From NCBI GenBank assembly GCA_016618085.1, contig JABLTG010000038.1:1-64000 (forward strand): a stretch of DNA of 64,000 nt. Reading direction: 5' to 3'. This DNA comes from Neovahlkampfia damariscottae (lineage: Eukaryota > Heterolobosea > Selenaionea > Neovahlkampfiida > Neovahlkampfiidae). Positions 30,926 through 41,738 of this stretch are shown piece after piece (positions within the stretch are counted from its first letter, which is position 1; each line of letters opens with the position of its first letter). The translations under genes were made by a program, and so were the position numbers. Below the pieces are notes generated by a model. That model saw only the letters and a list, made by a program, of their open reading frames with translations. It was not told where the DNA came from and made no database searches.

Positions 30926-32263
30926 TTATTTGGGTTTTGTAAATTTAGATCCTCTTGGTTGGATTTTTGTTTCTTCTCTTGGTGTGTTTTCAATTGTTTT
31001 AAAAAAATTAAAAGCGTTGAAGAAACTTGTCTGTTTCCTTGCATTTGGAAGATCAACTTTACTTGAATCAGATCGAATTTGATCCATTTTTCCAGTTAAT
31101 GAAGGGACTTGTACAGGTTTCATATTCTTTGGTAACTCTGTTGCACTTCTTGGTGTTTTATTGCCTCCTCTTGGTGTTTTATTACCTCTTGGTGTTTTTG
31201 TTGCTCTTTTTTCAATTTCTTTTGCTCTGTCTTCTAATTCTTGTTCACGTTTTGCTAAATTTTCAAGCACATAATCAATGCTTCTACTTTTTCTGTATAA
31301 TTCTTCTTCTAAAAGTTTTAATTGTTGTTCTTTATCTAATAGTTCTTCAATTGTTTTCTTTGGTTTTTTTATATCACTTCCATTTGTTGTTGGTTTGACT
31401 GTTGTTTTTATTGGTTTCTTTACTGTATTATTTTTTGGATTTGATGGTGGTTTTTCAGATAATTTTTTTGAGGATGTAGGTGATTTCAAAGCACTATCCT
31501 TCCTTTTTGGTGATTTTGCTTCATTTGTTCCTTCTTTCTTAGGAGACATAATTTTTGGTTGACCACTTGTACTTTCTTTTCTTTTTGAATTTTGATTTGG
31601 AATTGGTGAAGTAACTCCATTTTCTTTTTGAGTAGGTGATTTTATTTCATTCATTTCTTTTTCTATTTTTTCCTCAACAATGATATCATAAACGTCAACA
31701 TTTTCCAAATTTTCAACAATTAAAAAACAAATTTCTTTTTGTTGTATTATATCCTTCCATTCAATTCCATCACTTTTTTCAAATAAATTTACATAATCTT
31801 CAACATTTTCTATTATGAAAATTAAATTAATCTTTTTTTTTAAAACGTTTATCTTTTGACAAGCCCTCTTGAAGAAATTTTGAGAGTTGATTTTGGTTTA
31901 ATTTCTTTTTTAAATCTACATCATGTTTTAAATACAATTTTCTGATTTTTTGAATGTTTGTCAAATCCTGAAAGTCATAAGCCACTGAAATACCTTCAAA
32001 GAATTCCATCAACGAAATTGTGGTACAAACAAGATCAACAGATTTAAAAATTTGTTCAATAAATATATTTGTTTGTTCATTGTCTGTTATGTTTTTGGTT
32101 AAAAAAAAGAACAAAAAAAACCTCTTCCGATTTCCTGCAAGAAATTGACAGCTTCTTCTTCTGAAAATTATTTTTTAGTGGAAATGATTATTTTACGAGT
32201 TACTTCTCCTTTTTTGTCTTGTTCCAACTCAAAGGATTTGAAGAGGTCTATTACAACGTTCAT
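30926..32263 (-). CDS. EF-hand-like protein with basic, Pro/Ser/Lys-rich tail
   Basis: Four exons. The N-terminus reads F-E-L-E-Q-D-K-K-G-E-V-T-Q-E-E-A and later helices resembling degenerate EF-hands. The C-terminal 250 residues are charged, with S-P-x-K-K and K-T-P-R-G motifs (four T-P-R copies) around a coiled coil (L-L-D-K-E-Q-Q-L-K-L-L-E-E-E-L). Such TPR-G/SP-K tracts are common in microtubule-binding or chromatin-binding tails and are probable kinase sites. No family recognised. It shares a short divergent promoter with REV7, including CCAATCA 32308-32314. Confidence 0.65.
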
Positions 32264-32307
32264 TTCTGTATTATTAATGTTGACCAATTGGAGGTTTGGA
32301 TCTTCAT

Positions 32308-32314
32308 CCAATCA
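32308..32314 (+). promoter_or_regulatory. CCAATCA box between REV7 and the EF-hand gene
   Basis: 16 nt upstream of the REV7 ATG at 32331 and 44 nt upstream of the divergent start at 32263; a second CCAAT lies at about 32284. Confidence 0.5.
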
Positions 32315-32330
32315 CAAAATTCTCTAACGG

Positions 32331-32934
32331 ATGAAGAAAGATGAAAGAAGAGAATTATTTTTAGAATATTTAGAATGTTTTATTCATCATATTATTTGTA
32401 TTAGAGGAGTCTATCCAAAAGGTAAAAATTATAATTTTTCAGTTTTTTGTTGTAGAACTGTTTGAATGGAAAGTGAAAAATTCTTCAACATTTTATGCTT
32501 CTAAACATCCTGAGCTGACAGAATATATCAGTAAAATGTTATATTCAATCAAATCTTTTCTTGAAAAAAATTTAGTTGAAACAGTTTCATTGGTGATAAG
32601 GAATCATGAAAATGTAATTGAAAAATATGTTTTTGTTTGTAAATTTGAAACTCAAAAAAATGTTGAATTTGATTTTATTCATTTAAAAATGAAAGATTTT
32701 TTTTTAAAATTTAATTCAATTGGAGGTGGTTTGAAGAAATTATCTGAATGCTCAGAAGAGATCAGTTTCTGTTTACAGATATGTACAAATGAAATACAAT
32801 CAGATTTCGTCCCCTTGGAATGGTCCTACATAGACAATGACAAAGAAAAGAAAAAGAAAATTTTACCAGTTAAATCAATGATACATGAAAAATCAGGAAT
32901 GAAATTAGAGCTTTATGTTCAACAATTTATCTAA
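32331..32934 (+). CDS. REV7: REV7/MAD2L2 HORMA-domain protein
   Basis: Two exons with a 34-nt intron give about 189 residues. F-L-E-Y-L-E-C-F-I-H-H-I-I-C-I-R-G-V-Y-P, then H-P-E-L-T-E-Y-I, F-L-E-K-N-L-V-E-T-V, E-K-Y-V-F and the C-terminal W-S-Y-I-x-x-D, L-P-V-K-S-M, M-K-L-E-L-Y-V match REV7. REV7 bridges REV3 and REV1 in translesion synthesis and serves shieldin-type repair and cell-cycle control. Length and the C-terminal 'seatbelt' region look complete. Confidence 0.88.
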
Positions 32935-33068
32935 AACATCATATGATTACGATCATATCTCATTGTAAAGATAAAGAAGATGTCAAAAATGATGAGAATT
33001 TCAAAAGAATGAGGCATGGTATTGCTCATGAATAAAATCACATTTATTGAGATTCTTCCAACACAAAA

Positions 33069-33686
33069 TTAAAATCCCATGAATGGATTTTCACTAATTA
33101 ATCCTTTAACACTCTCATCAATTTCAAAACCCATTTTTCTCATAATGGTGCATAATTTCATTACTTTTTGATAATCTCTTTGATTAACAGCTAATTTTAT
33201 CATCATTTTAAAAGTTTCTTTATCTATTGGTGTTTGATTTTCCTTCATATCCACAATAACAATATTAAAAAAAACATCCGATTTGTGATTTGCGAAAGTC
33301 TCCAAAACCAAATTATACATATCAGTATCAAGAAATTCTTCAAATTTTTCATCAAAAATTTTCATTGCTTTATATAAATCCATTGCTAATGAATCAACTG
33401 TTTGAACTGAATCCTTTGGAAATGAAGCATCTTGCAAACAACGAAATAATTCATAGAAAATAGATTTATAAACCTCTTCATCTGTTATTTTTTCATTTTC
33501 ATCTATTCCAATTTTTTGTAATAATTTTATTGGCTCTGATAAAATCTCGTATTGGTTTTCTTGTTTTTCAAATGAACGATAATTTGAAATACTATTCTTC
33601 AGTATATTTGGATAGTCCAGTGATTTTGAATATAGTTTAAAAAAGTTTTTTTTTTGTTTTTTTAAAATGAACCTTCGTATCATCAT
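33069..33686 (-). CDS. PPR-like, probably mitochondrial protein
   Basis: 205 residues. A basic N-terminus rich in Lys, Arg and Phe looks like a mitochondrial presequence. Residues about 110-190 fit paired helices of about 35 residues (Y-N-L-V-L-E-T-F-A; T-F-K-M-M-I-K-L-A; K-V-M-K-L-C-T-I-M-R-K-M-G-F-E-I-D), the pattern of pentatricopeptide repeats. If so, an RNA-related role in mitochondria is likely. CCAATCA at 33738-33744, 51 nt upstream. Confidence 0.5.
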   Translation of the reverse strand: MMIRRFILKKQKKNFFKLYSKSLDYPNILKNSISNYRSFEKQENQYEILSEPIKLLQKIGIDENEKITDEEVYKSIFYELFRCLQDASFPKDSVQTVDSLAMDLYKAMKIFDEKFEEFLDTDMYNLVLETFANHKSDVFFNIVIVDMKENQTPIDKETFKMMIKLAVNQRDYQKVMKLCTIMRKMGFEIDESVKGLISENPFMGF

Positions 33687-33762
33687 TCAATTCACCTCTG
33701 TTCCTTCACTAAACAATTACGGAAAATTAAAAATCAACCAATCATTTGAAAATAATTTTATT

Positions 33763-35648
33763 TTAATAATCAGAAATTATATTTTCAGATGTTGGCCATG
33801 ATACATTATAAAGGAAAGGAATTTCAATTTCTTCATTTGGTTTGATTTTTAATTTCCATTTGATGTTGTTTGAATCATTTTTTTCAATTTCATCAATTTC
33901 AACTTTTCCTAACTTGACTTTTTCTAATTTCTTAATATCTGGCTTCATTTCTGGGTTCAATAATTCCACAACAATTTTTTTTTCTGTTGAAAGTGGAAGT
34001 TGATCTTCAACATTAATTTCAATCTACAATTGATTAGAGTTGAATTTTTCTTACTTGTGTGTCTTTGGTATTTTTAATTTTAATTTTACGAGCTACATTC
34101 ATTTTGTTGGTTCCTTTAATCCAACCTTTAGTTTCTTTATATCTATGTGGTAAAACATAGGTTACTTTAACTGATGGATCAACGCCTAAGTAGGTTTCTA
34201 ATTTTTCAGTTTGCAAAACTTTTTGCATTGTTCCTTTAGCAACGAAATTATAATCAATAAAGATATTCATAGATCCAGGTAAAAGAGGATAATCAGAAGT
34301 ATTTTCAGCAGTTACTTTTGCATAAGCTTTTGCATCAAGTTTTGGGACTGTTGAATGATTAAATACTCCTGTTAATTCAATTTCTCCAATTTGAACTTTA
34401 TGTGAAATTCCATCAGATGGAATTGTTGTTGATTTTTCAATATGGAACACAGATGATGTGGTTGACTTTTCAGATTTTGATGATACTGTCTTCATTGATT
34501 CATATTCCAAATTTTGTTGAACAACTTTTTCAACTTCTGCACATGGACCCATCGCCATTTCACATTCATCTTCAAAGTAATCCATTTCCAGAGCCTTATT
34601 TCTCATTGAAGCACCCAAACTTTTTTTGTTCATAAAATGCATAGAATTATTAAAAACAGGAGGAGGCACATAGATACCAACTGTTGAACCTTTGATTGTT
34701 GGTGGAGCATTTGAAGTTGAAGGGTCTGCTGTACTCAAAGAAATCTTTGTATTTTTCCATTCTTCACCTGTACTTTGTGAAATATTTCCATAGTAAATAA
34801 TTTTGAATTTTTCTGAAGTACTTGAAGCACGTAAATCATAAGAAGGGACCCAACTGGCATTTGTAACGATATAAGAAAGTTCAAGTGTACAATTTCCTTC
34901 CTTTAAACCATCAAGAAGTATCACAGCTTGTTTTGTGCATCTTTGTTCTACTGGTTGTTTTTCTTCATGAAATGTTTTGTTGAGTGAGACAAGTTTTTCA
35001 TTCAAATCTAGAAAAAAAAGGTTTAGATATTTGATGAAATGGAACCTTCAATTTCAGTTTTTATGGATTCCGTTTCTTTGTCCACTTTTTCATTTTGTTC
35101 TGTGAAATAATTTTGAAAATGTTTTAGTTCATTGACTGTTTCTTTTGAAACTAATTGGTACAAATCTTTATGAGGACGTGATTGATCTATAATTGACTTT
35201 GAGAAATCATCAAGAAATTTATTTTTTTTTTGATGGTTTGATAGTTTTAATTTTAATGAATCTCTTTTTTCAATAATTTCTTTCATTTCAGCTTGGATGT
35301 TTTTTTTTGTAGTCATGTCATTATAAATATCTTCATATTTTTCAAAGTAGTATGTTTCTAAAATATTAGCATCTCCTGTGCCTGTAGATCTTAAAGAAGA
35401 AACTTCTAAAGAGTGAGGAACACCATTCATTGCTATTTTTTGTTCACCAACGCTTAAATGAAAAGTAACTTCACGAACAATTTGGGCTTTGTTTTGATAA
35501 ATTTTGACTTGAAAATTATTTTTATTTTTTATTTACCTGATTTTATAGGACAAGCTTTTGGGTCAAGTTCATAAGTTGGAATTTTATCTTCGTCTTTTTC
35601 AATTTTTTCAACTTCTGGGATTTGTGGGACCTTTGTTATGTGGGACAT
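33763..35648 (-). CDS. DUF4140-DUF4139 (mucoidy-inhibitor-like) protein
   Basis: Four exons. N-terminal DUF4140-like part with V-K-I-Y-Q-N-K-A-Q-I-V-R-E-V-T-F, a long coiled coil, then DUF4139: E-L-S-Y-I-V-T-N-A-S-W-V-P-S-Y-D-L-R, Y-Y-G-N-I-S-Q-S-T-G-E-E-W, I-S-L-S-T-A-D-P-S-T, ending W-K-L-K-I-K-P-N-E. The family is found across bacteria, fungi and protists with no settled biochemical function. TGATTGG at 35678-35684 is 29 nt upstream of the ATG. Confidence 0.8.
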
Positions 35649-35655
35649 TGAAGTT

Positions 35656-35955
35656 TGTTTTAAAAGAAAGTGAACTTTGATTGGATAAAAAAAAAGAGAA
35701 AACGAATTGACTTATATTTGAACTGGTCGAAAGACTGTGATTGTGTGTTTATTCAAAGTATTCAAATGAAAAGTAACAAATTCTTTTTTTGGATTCGAAG
35801 GAAAATGATTGGACAATTTCCTTGATTGATGGATTGTTTAATTTCCTCTAAAAACATTCAGGAATAAATTTTTTTGTCAAAAAACTATGAATTGTGTCTT
35901 CCAATAAAACTATCAAAGAAAATGATTGGATGAAAATACTTTTCTCACTTTTTCA
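35656..35955. other. Intergenic stretch between divergent DUF4139 and MO25 genes
   Basis: About 300 nt without a supportable ORF. Three TGATTGG copies (35678-35684, 35806-35812, 35923-35929) are the only recognisable structure. The middle copy serves no annotated gene, so it could mark a missed short transcript. Confidence 0.4.
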
Positions 35956-37191
35956 ATGGATGTTATATCGAACCTCTTGAAAAGAAAGAAATCACCAAAG
36001 GAACTTGTGAATTCCTGCACTACGAATTTAAATTTAATTGCTGTTGAAGGAAACCTCGGCAATCTTGAGGATAAGGTAAAAAAATAAATTACATAAAAAT
36101 TAAAAACAAAAAGGAATCCAAAGGATCAAAAGTTTGAACAAACATAAATTAATACTATCTAGGCAATTACAGAAATATCAAGAAACCTCTTGGACATTCG
36201 AGAATTGTTATATTCAAACGACTACGACAACAAAAAACAAGATTTAACAGAGTTAGCAAAAGAATTCTATCAAAATGACATACTATATCTTTTAATTTCA
36301 AATTTATCATATCTTTCATTTGAAGCAAGAAAAGATGTTGAAAAAATTTTCACAAATTTATTAAAAATTGTTATTAACGGAAAATCCACAACTGTTGATT
36401 ACATTTACTCAAATCCAAAAGTTTTAGAATTACTCTTGGAAGGGTAATCAAATATTTTGTTTTTTGAACTTTTTAGTTATTCCACTCCAATTTATTTAAT
36501 TTGTGGTTCAATTTTAAGAGAAACTTTTAAACATGAAATTCTTTGTAAAGCTGTTTTAAATTTGAAATCTTTTTATAACTTTTTTGAATACATCAATGTT
36601 GAAACTTTTGACGTTGCGTCTGATGGTTTTCTCAGTTTAAAGGTTTTAAAAAAGAAAATGTTAAAATATTTCTTTTTAAGGGTTTACTTTTGAACAAAAC
36701 CACAATCATCGCTGAATTTTTAACAGATAATTTTGATAAGTTTTTTAAAGAATATAACAAGTTGATTTCATCAAAATATTATGTTCCAAAGAGACAATCT
36801 TTGAAAGTAATTTTTTCTTTTTTTTAACATTTTCCAAAGATTTTATCAGAAGTCTTAACAGACAGAACTAATTTAGCAATCATGAAAAAATACCTCAGTT
36901 TTGATTCAAATTTAAAAATAATTATGAATTCAATGGTTAACAAAGCCAACACTATCAAAATCGAAGCTTTTTATGTCTTCAAATTATTTGTTTACAATCC
37001 AAAGAAACCAGATAGTGTCAAAGTTATTTTAAAAAACAACAAAGATAAATTAATCAGTTTTTTGACAGATTTAAAGTCAAAAAGTAAGTTGAAGAAAGAA
37101 AATATTTTTAATTTCTTTTTTTCAAATAGATGATCCTCAGTTTGATGAAGAAAAAGAAATAATTATCACAAAAATTAAAGAAATAAACTAA
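35956..37191 (+). CDS. MO25: MO25/CAB39 scaffold protein
   Basis: Six exons; the first intron (about 80 nt) is the longest here. The spliced helical-repeat protein carries S-F-E-A-R-K-D-V-E-K-I-F, V-D-Y-I-Y-S-N-P, C-G-S-I-L-R-E-T, F-F-E-Y-I-N-V-E-T-F-D-V-A-S-D, Y-V-P-K-R-Q-S-L-K, I-K-I-E-A-F-Y-V-F-K-L-F-V-Y-N-P and the C-terminal helix. MO25 stabilises STRAD/LKB1-like and germinal-centre kinases, so it fits the kinase-rich context. TGATTGG at 35923-35929 is 26 nt upstream. Confidence 0.92.
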
Positions 37192-37249
37192 TTTTTCCCA
37201 ATCACAAAATACAACCGAAAATGAAATTGATTGGTTTTAAATCTCCGTT

Positions 37250-37256
37250 CCAATCA
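37250..37256 (+). promoter_or_regulatory. CCAATCA box of the GDP-fucose synthase gene
   Basis: 36 nt before the ATG at 37293; another box-like CCAATCA lies at about 37199. Confidence 0.5.
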
Positions 37257-37289
37257 AAAATTTTTTGAAAATCAACAGAAAACATTTGA

Positions 37290-38361
<1,072 letters not shown>

Positions 38362-38435
38362 AATTATTATTACTTCGAAATTAACCAATCATTATTATTC
38401 CACGCCAAAAAAAAGTTTCCAGAAATAATATCGAC

Positions 38436-39176
38436 ATGAGAATTGCAACTTTACCAATATTAATAGTTGTTGCACACTATGGATATTTGTATGTAAGAAA
38501 TAACAGAAATTACAAAGAAGCAAATATATTATCAATGTTATACCTTGCTTATTATGAAACAATTTTCTGGACAACCAGTGTAGTTTTTCACTTTATGGAT
38601 AAATATATGAAAAATCATCCAAATAAAATTCAATCAAAAAATGAAACAAATCTTGACATTTTGGATGCAATACCAACCATATTATTGAATCACTTTGTTC
38701 AATTTTTTGTTTGGAGCTTTATGTTTCAAGTTTCACTCAGAAATGATTACAGTGACTCTTTAATTTTAACTTTCATCTGGTTTTTGGCAATTTATGTTGC
38801 ATTTGCTGCTGTTTTTTATTTTGGTCATTATGCGGAGCATAAACTACAATTTTTGAAAACAACTCATGTTTTACATCACGAAACGTTTGCAACAAAAGCT
38901 TTTACAGGTCATTATATGACTCTAATTGATTTCTTTTTTCAGAGTATTTTTGGAGGTTGTGCTGGTATTGCATTGTGTTTCTTAGGATGTTCACCAATGG
39001 CAGTTTTAGCATTTGTCAGCTATGGAATCTTTAATACAGTGGTGACACATTCAGGATGGGATTTTGAGTATTTACCCGATCCAAAAATCCATATGGCTCA
39101 TCATTCAAAATATTTTGTGAATTATGGATGTGGAATTTTTGATGAAATTTTCAATACCAAAGGAATTTCAGAATAG
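38436..39176 (+). CDS. Sterol desaturase / fatty acid hydroxylase family protein
   Basis: 246 residues, intronless, four to five hydrophobic segments with three His clusters: H-Y-A-E-H, H-V-L-H-H and H-M-A-H-H (plus H-S-G-W-D). These hold the di-iron centre of membrane C-5 sterol desaturases, C-4 methyl oxidases and fatty-acyl hydroxylases. The exact substrate cannot be assigned. It needs O2, consistent with an aerobic cell. CCAATCA at 38385-38391 is 44 nt upstream. Confidence 0.85.
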   Translation: MRIATLPILIVVAHYGYLYVRNNRNYKEANILSMLYLAYYETIFWTTSVVFHFMDKYMKNHPNKIQSKNETNLDILDAIPTILLNHFVQFFVWSFMFQVSLRNDYSDSLILTFIWFLAIYVAFAAVFYFGHYAEHKLQFLKTTHVLHHETFATKAFTGHYMTLIDFFFQSIFGGCAGIALCFLGCSPMAVLAFVSYGIFNTVVTHSGWDFEYLPDPKIHMAHHSKYFVNYGCGIFDEIFNTKGISE

Positions 39177-39256
39177 AATTCATTCAAAATGTTAATAAAA
39201 TCCGAACATTTCTATTGGATATTAATTCTCCTAACAAATCATTTTCTCCAAACAAA

Positions 39257-40953
39257 ATGTTCAAAACTCTCTTCAAAGAAGCTTCAAAAACTTTTTCTTC
39301 AAAAACAAAATTAGTATTATTAAAAGAAATAGAAAAAACTACTGCGGATTTATTCACTAAACATGAATCCTTTGCAGAGGATTTATTAATTTTAGGTTCT
39401 GAAAAAAAAGACATTGTTTTACACTCCGTTTTAACACAAAATTTCAAAGGAATCACGGAATTTTCAGATGAATTTTATAAAATACTTAAAGTTGCTTCCA
39501 AAAGACAAGAATTAACACGCCAATTTATCATTGAAGCTCTTCAAGAATTAAATCATGGATTTGATGAATTTGACTCAAAATTAATTCATCATGCTTGTTT
39601 AATTTCTTCATTCTATGATAAATTTTATGAATCATGGATTAAAGCTGTTCAAGGAAATAAAGTGTCAGAAAAATTAAATCAATTCATATCAGAAAAAAAA
39701 GAAATTTCGAAAGAATTGTTAAATCCTTATACAATTATTCAATTGAACGAAAAAAATGAATTTCATCATATTGCTTATTCAATTTATTTCAAGAATGAAT
39801 TAACACCAATTGTCAAACAATTAGAATTAATGCTCAAAGACTTGGAAGAATTAAAAAAAACAACAGAACATGAAGCTTATATCAAATTTTTACAACAACA
39901 AAAAACATGTTTTGAAGAAACAGATATTTCAAAATTAGATGCTCAATGGGAAAAATTAGATGATTTATGGATGGATGTTAAATCACCAATCCAAATTGTA
40001 CACGACATTGAAACAGGTAAATCAACAATGGACTAATTTTTTTTTTAATAGGTTATGGTGATCCAACAAGATGTAAATGTATCCCTGATTTTTCATTACG
40101 TTTCATGGATGAAACATTTTTGGAACAAAATAAAACCATTGATGAAATTAAACACATTATGGTTGAGTACTTTAAAAAAAGAGATTCAAAATTTGCAAAG
40201 AATGGAATACACGCCCTTTTGAATTCACATGCAGCAATTTATTATATTCCATTTTGCAGCGGAATGTCATTTCATTTTAGATTTACTGGACAATCTATCC
40301 CAAACAGAGATTCAGTGAAAAATGCAAAAGGAGTCAAGATTTATTTTGATCCAATCAGTTCACAATCAAGAAAAGAAGAAACTACTCGATTGACAAATAT
40401 GGTTTTTTCAAAACCTGATCAACTTGTTTCTCAATTGAGTGAAATAGATACCATTGTTTATTTAGTCGCTGCTCATGAGTTTGGCCATGCAATTTACAAT
40501 CTTGAATGTGTATCAGAATATTTAAGACCTGAATCAAGCAGTTTATTAGAAGAACCAAGAGCTGAATTGACTTCATTGACTACATTGAAGTTGATGTACG
40601 ATGCAAAATTCATCAATGAAGAATCAATGAAAAAAAATTTGTTAAATTTTTGTCTTGATGATTTAAGAAGATATGCAAAATATGATTCATCTGCAACGAG
40701 ACCTTACACTATTTCATCATTGAATTGTTACAAAATTTATGAAAAAACAGGTTATTTAACTTTGAAAAATGATAAAATTGAAATCAATCAAGATAAATCA
40801 GTTGAAGTGTTATCAATCAAATCAGATGAATTTTCTGCATTTTTAGATGCAATTGATGAATTAAATGGTGAAAAAATTGAAAAAATTGGTGACAAAATGC
40901 AAAAAGAATGTGAATTGACAAAATTTTTGATTTCAAAATTATTTGAAAAATAA
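39257..40953 (+). CDS. HExxH zinc metallopeptidase, M49-like
   Basis: Two exons with a 35-nt intron following E-T-G near 40016; about 550 residues. The C-terminal half has A-A-H-E-F-G-H (HExxH zinc motif) and, about 35 residues on, L-L-E-E-P-R-A-E-L, the third-ligand pattern of dipeptidyl peptidase III relatives. The spacing HExxH is one residue shorter than classical M49 HExxGH. Upstream parts are helical with Y-G-D-P-T-R-C and F-R-F-T-G-Q-S. Likely a cytosolic peptidase; substrate unknown. The ATG at 39257 was chosen; ATTGG at 39214-39218. Confidence 0.75.
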
Positions 40954-40983
40954 AATCATTAAAATATTCAATATTTATGACAT

Positions 40984-41599
40984 TTACTTTACAAATGCTT
41001 TCATTTGCATTAAATAACCAAAAGGTTCGTTGTTTTTGTCAAATCTTGTCAGAACCATTTTTGATGAACACTTTATACCGTTCGTAGAGACCATATCTGA
41101 TATATCAACTTGAAAAATTAATTAGATTGTGATAGACTTACATTTCAACTCTTTAGCGTGAGTAGCTACTAAATCTGGAATCACCATTGTTCCAGGATGA
41201 TCTGGATTAAATTTCTCTAAAGTATGAAAACAATTGACACTCAAGAATTCAGAATTAGTTCTTTTAAAAGTTCTTTTGAACGACTCATTGAACCAAAATG
41301 AGTTTCCTTTCAAATCAAAAAGTCCAAAAATTAACTCATCACCTCCAAAAACTTTTTCCAATTTTTCAAACGTATAGTCTGTTCCTTCCAGTTTTTTATT
41401 AATTTTATTTATTAAAATTTCTTGTGACGAGAGGTGTTTTTCAAATTCTGTAGCTTTGAAATTCTTAAATTTCTGTTTGTCCTCTTCATAGAAAACTTTT
41501 TGAAAATTGTTTTTTTTTACCTTTTGGTATTGTTTGAATCCATTTTTTTTTCTTTTCTTTCGATGGATCAACAATGGTAAACGTTAAATTTTTCTTCAT
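40984..41599 (-). CDS. Small PAS-like domain protein with basic N-terminus
   Basis: Three exons (first intron 25 nt of mostly A) give about 185 residues. The start M-K-K-N-L-T-F-T leads into K-E-K-K-K-K-W. The core L-I-F-G-L-F-D-L-K-G-N-S-F-W-F-N-E-S-F-K-R-T-F, H-T-L-E-K-F-N-P-D-H-P and C-S-S-K-M-V-L-T-R-F reads like a PAS fold as seen in bZIP-PAS regulators. The DNA-binding part is not clear. It may be a sensor or regulator. CCAAT at 41614-41618 is 14 nt upstream. Confidence 0.5.
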
Positions 41600-41738
41600 T
41601 CACAGACAATTGACCAATGAAAAAGATTAATTTTTCATTCTTTTTGTTGTTTATTTTAGAATTTCTTTGAATAGACTCTTCAGAAAAAGTACGATATTAC
41701 GTAGTCAAAGAAAATTGGAGCATTTCATTGGTCCGGAA

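Noticed and set aside
32308-32314. Inverted pair of promoter boxes acting as a long repeat element
   Set aside because: The similarity does not extend beyond the 7-9 bp core at any of the copies, so they are motifs and not dispersed repeats.
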